Shown: piece by piece, positions 26,461-32,531 of the stretch
Layout: the number at the start of each line of letters is the position of its first letter
How positions within the stretch are numbered: position 1 is the stretch's first letter
Assembly: GCA_945827785.1 (NCBI GenBank)
Contig: CALZOR010000019.1
Location: 1 to 32,531, forward strand
Source: an uncultured Bacteroidales bacterium
Lineage (GTDB): Bacteria > Bacteroidota > Bacteroidia > Bacteroidales > UBA932
Direction of reading: 5' to 3'
DNA length: 32,531 bases
Notes under the pieces: model-generated
The model's input: the letters and a program-made list of their open reading frames with translations, nothing else
Database searches by the model: none
What the model was told of the DNA's origin: nothing
Made by a program: the position numbers and the translations under genes

Positions 26461-27060
26461 ATGAAACATGGAATGATATTCCAGATAGATGATTGTCTGG
26501 TGTCGGAAGAGATTCTGACTGAATACTTTGCCTGTGATTATGAAAAATGCAAGGGATGCTGCTGCGTCATTGGTGACAGCGGTGCGCCTCTTGAGGAGTG
26601 TGAGGTCGAGGCCATAGAGAAGAATTACGACATATTTTCCCCGCTCATGCCGGAGGAAGGCCGCAAGGCCGTCAGCCAGAAGGGCTTCTTTGAAGTGGAT
26701 GTGGACGGAGACATAGTCACGCCTCTTGTAAGCGGGGGAGAGGAATGTGCATATACCCTTTTCGATGAGAATGGGAACTGCTTCTGCTCGATGGAACGCT
26801 GCTGGTTCCAAGGGAAGGGCGATTTCAGAAAGCCCATATCATGCTGGCTCTATCCTATAAGGGTGTCAACCCTGGGAAACGGTACAAGGGCGCTCAACCT
26901 GCATCGCTGGGAAATATGCAAGGACGCTTTTGAAAAGGGGAAACGTGAAGGCATACGCGTGTATCAGTTCCTTAAGGAACCGATTGAGAGATATTTCGGC
27001 GAAGATTTCTACCGGGCCCTGGATGAAGCTGCCGGAATGATTGATTCGGGAAAGCTGTAG
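26461..27060 (+). CDS. DUF3109-family Cys-rich protein
   Basis: 199 aa; FACDYEKCKGCCCVIGDSGAPLEECE, CFCSMERCWFQGKGDFRKPISCWLYPIR. Confidence 0.82.
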   Translation: MKHGMIFQIDDCLVSEEILTEYFACDYEKCKGCCCVIGDSGAPLEECEVEAIEKNYDIFSPLMPEEGRKAVSQKGFFEVDVDGDIVTPLVSGGEECAYTLFDENGNCFCSMERCWFQGKGDFRKPISCWLYPIRVSTLGNGTRALNLHRWEICKDAFEKGKREGIRVYQFLKEPIERYFGEDFYRALDEAAGMIDSGKL

Positions 27061-27061
27061 C

Positions 27062-27523
27062 TTAGCTGATGAACTTGTTCTCGATTCCCATGCAGAGCCT
27101 GATGACGTCTTTCCTCAGACCTTCGAGCTCTACAACGCCGTCTTTGCCAGCGACAAGGGTAATTCTGTCTTCATACATCTTGCTGATGCGGCCCACTATT
27201 GTCCTGTAACGGAAGGTAAGAGTCGTATCTGTTTCACTTTCAAGAATATAGTTTCTTTCGCGGAAGAGCTCGACAACGTCCTGCCGGGCTTCTGCCCACG
27301 GCTTTGCCGTGATGGCTTCCCTTTTGATGAAGCCGAGTTTCGGATAGACAGAGGCAACGGCAGCGAACAGGATTGCCATCTTCCATATGGCGTTCCACCC
27401 TCCGCGGAACATGGTGTCGATATTCCCGTCAACGGCTCCTACAAGAACGAGAGCTCCGACCATCAAAGCGACTATGAAGGCAAAATAAAAGAAGTATTTT
27501 ATGGCTCTGACCAGATATTTCAT
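27062..27523 (-). CDS. Hypothetical membrane protein with two N-terminal TM segments
   Basis: MKYLVRAIKYFFYFAFIVALMVGALVLVGAVDG; second hydrophobic segment WKMAILFAAVASVYP; ATG at 27523 chosen over the TTG-type start at 27580. Confidence 0.7.
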   Translation of the reverse strand: MKYLVRAIKYFFYFAFIVALMVGALVLVGAVDGNIDTMFRGGWNAIWKMAILFAAVASVYPKLGFIKREAITAKPWAEARQDVVELFRERNYILESETDTTLTFRYRTIVGRISKMYEDRITLVAGKDGVVELEGLRKDVIRLCMGIENKFIS

Positions 27524-27551
27524 CACTATTGGTTTTAAATTTGAAAAATAA

Positions 27552-27579
27552 TGCACCTGCCACAATTGTGGCGAGTGCA
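27552..27579. promoter_or_regulatory. 28-bp interrupted palindrome between divergent promoters (operator or 5'-end hairpin)
   Basis: TGCACctGCCACAATTGTGGCgaGTGCA; perfect 14-bp core at 27559-27572; sits at the expected start site of the minus promoter. Confidence 0.6.
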
Positions 27580-27585
27580 AATATA
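27578..27585 (-). promoter_or_regulatory. -7 element TATATTTG(CA)
   Basis: TAnnTTTG match upstream of the 27523 gene. Confidence 0.6.
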
Positions 27586-27597
27586 TCGGATTTTTCC

Positions 27598-27605
27598 TAA
27601 ATTTG
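27598..27605 (+). promoter_or_regulatory. -7 element TAAATTTG(C)
   Basis: TAnnTTTG match 37 bp upstream of ATG 27643. Confidence 0.6.
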
Positions 27606-27642
27606 CGACTTGTTTGGTAAAAATGAACAAAATAGAAAGACT

Positions 27643-28506
27643 ATGGAAGAGAAAAATCTCAAGACTGTGATGTATGCAATGATTGCAGTTGCAGTGCTGC
27701 TTGCCGGCGCACTGGCCTATATTTGGTGGGAGAAATCATCCCTTGTCAACGAACTTAACATTGACAAGCAGGAGCTGACCAGGCAGATGATAGACCTTCA
27801 GAATGATTATGCATCGCTTTCATCTGATTATGAGAGCATCAACTCCCAGCTGGATTCTTCACGAGAGGAGGTGTCCCAGCTGATAGAAAGGATAAAAAAA
27901 ACTGACGCTGCAAACAGAAGCAAGATGCGCCAGTATGAGAAGGAGCTCGGAACTTTGAGAAGCATAATGAGGAATTACATCGTCCAGATTGATTCGCTCA
28001 ATACACTCAACAAGAAACTTACGGCAGATGCCGCAGCTGCAAGACGCGAGGCCGCGGAGAGCCGCCGTCAGTCGGAGGAGCTTTCGAAGACCGTCGAGAG
28101 CCTCAGCGGCCAGGTTGCCGCAGGTTCTGTAATCAAGGCCCGTGGCCTGAGGATGGAGGCATACAATGCTTCTGACAAGGTGACTGACCGCAGCAGCAGG
28201 GTTGTACGCCTGCTCGCAAACCTCAGCCTCGTGGAGAATGACCTTGCACCGAAGGGCCCAATCAGAATCTACATCAGAGTCAAGGGACCTGACGGAATCC
28301 TGCTGACAAACGGCACCCAGAGAACGTTCGAGGTGGATGGAGAGCCGCTTATCTGCTCGGCTTCCCGTGAGGTGGACTATCAGGGCAAGGAGCTTGACGT
28401 AGCCATATATCTCAATGACATAACAGGCTATGTGAAAGGTATCTACACAATTGAAGCCTACACTTCTCAGGGTCGTCTCGGAGAGGCTGAAATGATGCTC
28501 AGATAA
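27643..28506 (+). CDS. Hypothetical TM-anchored coiled-coil protein
   Basis: VMYAMIAVAVLLAGALAYIWW TM then heptad-rich segment (SLSSDYESINSQLDSSREEVSQLIERIKKTDAANRSKMRQYEKEL). Confidence 0.75.
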   Translation: MEEKNLKTVMYAMIAVAVLLAGALAYIWWEKSSLVNELNIDKQELTRQMIDLQNDYASLSSDYESINSQLDSSREEVSQLIERIKKTDAANRSKMRQYEKELGTLRSIMRNYIVQIDSLNTLNKKLTADAAAARREAAESRRQSEELSKTVESLSGQVAAGSVIKARGLRMEAYNASDKVTDRSSRVVRLLANLSLVENDLAPKGPIRIYIRVKGPDGILLTNGTQRTFEVDGEPLICSASREVDYQGKELDVAIYLNDITGYVKGIYTIEAYTSQGRLGEAEMMLR

Positions 28507-28512
28507 TTTCTC

Positions 28513-29751
28513 GTGATATACATCCACATTCCGTTCTGCAGAAGTTTCTGCACCTACTGCGATTTCTATTCGGAGGCAGTACCGGGATGTGCAGGCAGCA
28601 GGAAGGCTGAATTCGAACAGGGACTTTTCCTGAAATATCAGAATGCTCTCTGTGCTGAAATCCTTTCCCGCCGCTCTGAAATCACCAGTGAAATAAATAC
28701 GTTATACATAGGTGGTGGCACTCCTTCGGTGCTGCCGCCTTCTTTTTTTGAGGCTGTGCTGGAGGCCCTCAATCATGCAGGAGTCCGGACGGATTTCGAC
28801 GAATTTACCGTCGAGGTCAATCCTGAGGATGTCGTTGAAAAGGGGGAAGAGTACATCAGGGCTCTGGCCCGGATGGGAGTGAACCGCATAAGTATGGGTG
28901 TGCAGTCTTTCGACGACGGGATTCTGAAGTGGATGAACCGCAGGCACAATGCTCAGACAGCCCGTAGAGCCTACGAAATAATCGAGTCTGCCGGAATGGA
29001 TAATATAAGCATAGACCTGATTTTCGGGCTCGGCCAGCTCAGTCCTGACCGGTGGGAAGATACTGTACATCAGGCCCTTGCAATTTCCTCCGTGGGGAAG
29101 ATGCCTTCTCATGTCTCCGCCTACCAGCTGTCCGTGGAGCCGGGCAGCATGCTTGCCGAATTTGTGCGCAGGGGGACATTCAGGGAGGCCTCGCAGGAGG
29201 AGTGCCGGCTTCAGTACGACATTCTGTGCAGGGTGCTGAAGGAAGCCGGCTACCATCATTACGAAATATCCAATTTTTCCCTTCCGGGAAAAGAAGCCGT
29301 ACATAATTCGGCCTATTGGGAACATGTGCCCTATTCCGGATTCGGCCCCGGTGCCCACAGTTTCCTTTTGTCGGAAGATTCTGATAATCAGCCTGTTATA
29401 ATGAGGAAGTGGAATAAATCCGACCTTAAGGCCTATCTTGACTATTTTTGCCGAACGGGGGAGAGAGGGGATTGTGCGGACTCTTCCATCTCGGTTAATA
29501 CGCTTGATTCGGTTAATCCGGTTGTCGGGTCTGAAACCCTCACGAAGGATCAGTATGACCTTGAAACCTTGATGCTTTCGCTGCGCACCTCAAAGGGAGT
29601 GGATGAGGGTTTTCTCCGGGCCCATTCTGATTCCCGTGCCCTAGAAAAAATGATTTCCTGCGGTTGTCTTGTTCCTGCCATGAACGGCCGCATCCGCATT
29701 CCTGAAGAGTCTTTCTTCATTTCTGACGGAATTATCGCAGAAATTGCCTAA
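28513..29751 (+). CDS. hemW: HemW-like radical SAM heme chaperone (coproporphyrinogen III oxidase-like)
   Basis: IYIHIPFCRSFCTYCDFYS (CxxxCxxC), YIGGGTPSVLPPSF, RISMGVQSFDDGILKWMNRRHN; GTG start at 28513. Confidence 0.92.
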   Translation: MIYIHIPFCRSFCTYCDFYSEAVPGCAGSRKAEFEQGLFLKYQNALCAEILSRRSEITSEINTLYIGGGTPSVLPPSFFEAVLEALNHAGVRTDFDEFTVEVNPEDVVEKGEEYIRALARMGVNRISMGVQSFDDGILKWMNRRHNAQTARRAYEIIESAGMDNISIDLIFGLGQLSPDRWEDTVHQALAISSVGKMPSHVSAYQLSVEPGSMLAEFVRRGTFREASQEECRLQYDILCRVLKEAGYHHYEISNFSLPGKEAVHNSAYWEHVPYSGFGPGAHSFLLSEDSDNQPVIMRKWNKSDLKAYLDYFCRTGERGDCADSSISVNTLDSVNPVVGSETLTKDQYDLETLMLSLRTSKGVDEGFLRAHSDSRALEKMISCGCLVPAMNGRIRIPEESFFISDGIIAEIA

Positions 29752-29755
29752 ATTG

Positions 29756-29802
29756 CAACCTTGTTGTAATTTTAGTTTCGCATGTCGCGAAACTTGAGGT
29801 TG
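29756..29802. promoter_or_regulatory. Nested inverted repeats upstream of aminopeptidase P
   Basis: CAACCT ... [AGTTTCGC-atgtc-GCGAAACT] tg AGGTTG; inner 8-bp and outer 6-bp arms; overlaps TAGTTTCG, a one-mismatch -7 element. Confidence 0.55.
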
Positions 29803-29819
29803 TAACGATTGAATTGGTT

Positions 29820-31643
29820 ATGAACGGATACATTCATGCCGGCAGGATAGCCGCGCTTCGCTCTCTGATGTCCGACAAAGGTTGGGACGCTGTAATTGTA
29901 TGTGGATCGGATCCTCACGCAAGTGAATATCCAGCACCCCGCTTCAAGCAGGTGGAATGGCTTACCGGATTCACCGGTGAAGCTGGGGATGTGGTTATTA
30001 CCATGGACCATGCAGGACTATGGACCGATTCCCGCTATTTCATCCAGGCCGACAACCAGCTTCGGGGCACAGGGGTGGAGCTTCACAAGACCAGGATGCC
30101 GGATTCAGTGCTTATACCTCAGTGGCTTTCCGGCAGGGCAAGGATTGTTGCTGTGGATGGCCTTTGCATGAGTTCCGGGTTCATTGCCCAGGTCCGCTCT
30201 TCCCTCGGAGAGGGAGGCCTTGTGGTTGATGTGCCGGATATGCTGGATGTGCTGTGGCAGGACCGTCCTCTGCTTCCGGTGAGCCCTATTACCACCATGG
30301 ACGTGGACAGTTTCGGGGGGACACAGCGTGTGGAGAAGATAGCATGGCTGAGAAAATGGATGATGGTCGAGGGCGCTTCGGCGCTGCTTCTTACCTCTCT
30401 TGATGAAATTGCATGGATGCTTAATGTCCGGGGCAATGACATTGAGTACAATCCTCTTGTGATATCCTATCTTCTTGTCACTCAGGATTATGTCAAATGG
30501 TTTGTAACCAAGCCCGTCGATGGGGACTATGACCCTGATACGGTGGACAGTTTTTCTGAACTTGAACTGGATGGGGTTACCATCTGCGAATATGAGTCCC
30601 TCATGCAGGGATTGGAGATACTTGCGGATGAAAATTCTGATACGGTGATTTTTGCAGATCCGTCGAGCCTGAACTATCACGTGGCTTCTTTTCTGGAAAC
30701 TCTGTTTGCAAACATAATTTCCGGGACTTCTCCGGTTATTCTTGAAAAGGCCATCAAGACGGAGTCGGAGATTTCTGCCCAGAGGCAGACCTACATCGAT
30801 GATGGAGTTGCGATGGAAACCTTCCTGTATTGGCTTGAAAATGAGGTTAATTCCGGACGGGAGGTTTCGGAATGGGATGCTTCCGAGAAGCTGACATCCC
30901 TTCGTGCGGATGTTCCGGGCTATCGGGGAAACAGCTTCGAGAACATATCGGCATATGGCGCCAATGCTGCGCTTCCGCACTACTGTACACCTCGTGAGGG
31001 TTCGGCAATCATAAGTCCGAAGGGCCTGTATCTCGTGGATTCCGGAGGACAGTATCTCACTGGCACTACCGATATAACTCGTACAGTTCCGATGGGGCCG
31101 TGTTCGGAACTTGAAAAGGAAGATTACACCCTGGTACTCAAGGGAATGATTGCGCTTTCGATGGCTCAGTTCCCTCGGGGAACGGCAGGATGTCAGATAG
31201 ATGTGCTCGCCCGCGAGCCGCTTTGGAAAGCCAAGCGGAATTTCGGTCATGGCACAGGGCACGGTGTCGGATTCTGGCTCTGTGTGCATGAGGGTCCGCA
31301 GGATATCAGGCAGAATTTCAACTCCCAGCCCCTTCTTCCCGGCATGATTACTTCAAATGAGCCTGGTCTCTACCGGGAGGGCATGCATGGAATCCGTCAC
31401 GAGAATGTCATCCTCTGCCGTGAATCTGGCAGCAATGAATTCGGCTCATGGCTGGAATTTGAGACGCTGACCTGCTGTCATATAGACACCGCAGCCATCA
31501 TTCCAGACCTTCTTTCAGATGAAGAAACCGAATGGCTGAACGCCTACAACGAAAGTGTATATCGTCGCCTCAGCCCTCAGCTGCCTTCGGAAACGGCTGC
31601 CTGGCTGCGTCGCAAAACCCTTCCGCTCGGCGGGGAGATATAA
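29820..31643 (+). CDS. pepP: Aminopeptidase P family (M24B, Xaa-Pro aminopeptidase)
   Basis: VDSGGQYLTGTTDITRT, NFGHGTGHGVGFWLCVHEGP, MITSNEPGLYREGMHGIRHENV. Confidence 0.93.
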   Translation: MNGYIHAGRIAALRSLMSDKGWDAVIVCGSDPHASEYPAPRFKQVEWLTGFTGEAGDVVITMDHAGLWTDSRYFIQADNQLRGTGVELHKTRMPDSVLIPQWLSGRARIVAVDGLCMSSGFIAQVRSSLGEGGLVVDVPDMLDVLWQDRPLLPVSPITTMDVDSFGGTQRVEKIAWLRKWMMVEGASALLLTSLDEIAWMLNVRGNDIEYNPLVISYLLVTQDYVKWFVTKPVDGDYDPDTVDSFSELELDGVTICEYESLMQGLEILADENSDTVIFADPSSLNYHVASFLETLFANIISGTSPVILEKAIKTESEISAQRQTYIDDGVAMETFLYWLENEVNSGREVSEWDASEKLTSLRADVPGYRGNSFENISAYGANAALPHYCTPREGSAIISPKGLYLVDSGGQYLTGTTDITRTVPMGPCSELEKEDYTLVLKGMIALSMAQFPRGTAGCQIDVLAREPLWKAKRNFGHGTGHGVGFWLCVHEGPQDIRQNFNSQPLLPGMITSNEPGLYREGMHGIRHENVILCRESGSNEFGSWLEFETLTCCHIDTAAIIPDLLSDEETEWLNAYNESVYRRLSPQLPSETAAWLRRKTLPLGGEI

Positions 31644-31675
31644 AAAATACTGGTCGTCTGACCAGTATTTTTTAT
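31640..31675. terminator. Bidirectional rho-independent terminator between pepP and sdhC
   Basis: ATAAAAAATACTGGTC-gtct-GACCAGTATTTTTTAT, perfect 16-bp arms. Confidence 0.95.
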
Positions 31676-31695
31676 GACTCTTGATTAAGGGATTC

Positions 31696-32403
31696 TTAGC
31701 AGCAACTGCAGCAGAGGAGGCCGTTTGCCTGCAGGCATGCGTTGATTGCTACAACTGCAAATCCGAGGAAGATGATGGTTGCGAAGATGTAACCGATGAC
31801 ATTGAGTCTCTTTACCCAGATCTGGTTGCTCCAACCTACTGTCTGGAATGCGCTCCAGAATCCGTGAGTAAGGTGGAACCAGAGAGCTCCGAACCATACG
31901 ATGTAAATAACGACTACCCACCACTGACCGAATGTTGCGTTGAGAAGAACATAAGGATCTTCTGCGTGTCCGCCAGTGAACTCGGCAAGCTGCATGTCAG
32001 CCCAGAAATGAGTGAGGTGGAAGGCGAGGATTCCAAGAACGATGATTCCAAGTGCGAGCATGTTCTTTGAAGCCCATGACTCTGTTTTGGCTTTGCTTGA
32101 CACTTCATAACGGCTGTAACCACCACGTGATTTGATGTTGCAGATTGTGAGGTAGAAAGCATAGATGATGTGGATAACGAATCCGAGTGCAAGCACAGGG
32201 ACCATGATGGTCACGATTGGAAGTGCCATGAAATCGCATCCAGCCTTGAACAATCCGTCTGCAGCGCCATAGCTACCTGTGAAACTGTCGATGACAGAGA
32301 ACAGGTTGATTGTCATGTGAAGAAGCAGGAAAAGAATTAGGAAAAGGCCGCTTATACTCATGATAAGCTTCTTGCCGATTGAAGATGTTAAAATATTAGC
32401 CAT
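31696..32403 (-). CDS. sdhC: Succinate dehydrogenase/fumarate reductase cytochrome b subunit
   Basis: 235 aa, multi-TM with conserved His (LLLHMTINLF, GFVIHIIYAFYL, FHLTHFWADMQ, WFHLTHGFWSAFQTVGW). Confidence 0.92.
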   Translation of the reverse strand: MANILTSSIGKKLIMSISGLFLILFLLLHMTINLFSVIDSFTGSYGAADGLFKAGCDFMALPIVTIMVPVLALGFVIHIIYAFYLTICNIKSRGGYSRYEVSSKAKTESWASKNMLALGIIVLGILAFHLTHFWADMQLAEFTGGHAEDPYVLLNATFGQWWVVVIYIVWFGALWFHLTHGFWSAFQTVGWSNQIWVKRLNVIGYIFATIIFLGFAVVAINACLQANGLLCCSCC

Positions 32404-32470
32404 ATCTTTTTAATGTATAGTTAGCTTTGGAGGGTGTTGACAAATTTGAATAATAGCCCAACACAAGGTG

Positions 32471-32478
32471 CAAAGATA
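32471..32478 (-). promoter_or_regulatory. -7 element TATCTTTG(CA) for sdhC
   Basis: TAnnTTTG match ~68 bp upstream of the sdhC ATG. Confidence 0.6.
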
Positions 32479-32531
32479 TAATCTTTCTTGCAAGTTTCAT
32501 AATAATTCGATACTTTTGTTTGCTCGAATTG

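Noticed and set aside
30105-31289. 394-aa minus-strand ORF antisense to aminopeptidase P
   Set aside because: Low-complexity basic composition with no domain signal; fully embedded in a conserved gene.
1-32531. Search for CRISPR arrays, tRNA/rRNA genes, transposases, phage or defence-system genes
   Set aside because: No regular repeat-spacer pattern, no tRNA-like T-loop/acceptor arrangement and no mobile-element protein signatures seen by eye; cannot exclude weak signals without tRNAscan/HMM searches.

Overview
The window looks like a chromosomal segment from a Bacteroidales-type bacterium. Support: gene content and ten TAnnTTTG(CA) promoter -7 elements upstream of genes. Coding is dense and mostly core: pnuC-like, sufC, a short sufD, ispE, tsaE, yifB/comM, mlaE-mlaF, an ECF sigma factor with a translationally coupled membrane/beta-barrel protein, TPR + EnvC-like, an SDR with a Cys-rich tail, nrdG-nrdD, a phosphopantetheinyl transferase, mdh, a lipoprotein, TPR + U32 peptidase, a degenerate M16 protein, DUF3109, hemW, aminopeptidase P and sdhC. 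I saw no tRNA, rRNA, CRISPR array, transposase or prophage. Most interesting signals: (1) the ECF sigma/coupled protein pair at 8101-9890, whose second product is predicted to span both membranes like a dual membrane-spanning anti-sigma factor; (2) a ~215-nt highly structured candidate RNA on the minus strand between the PPTase gene and mdh, possibly 6S-like or a leader; (3) an M16-family protein with no HxxEH motif; (4) several long inverted repeats, some spanning the stop codons of convergent genes and some overlapping promoters; (5) a dispersed-type repeat in front of pnuC; (6) direct repeats immediately upstream of mlaE. All calls come from reading the sequence and supplied translations; no searches or folding programs were run.
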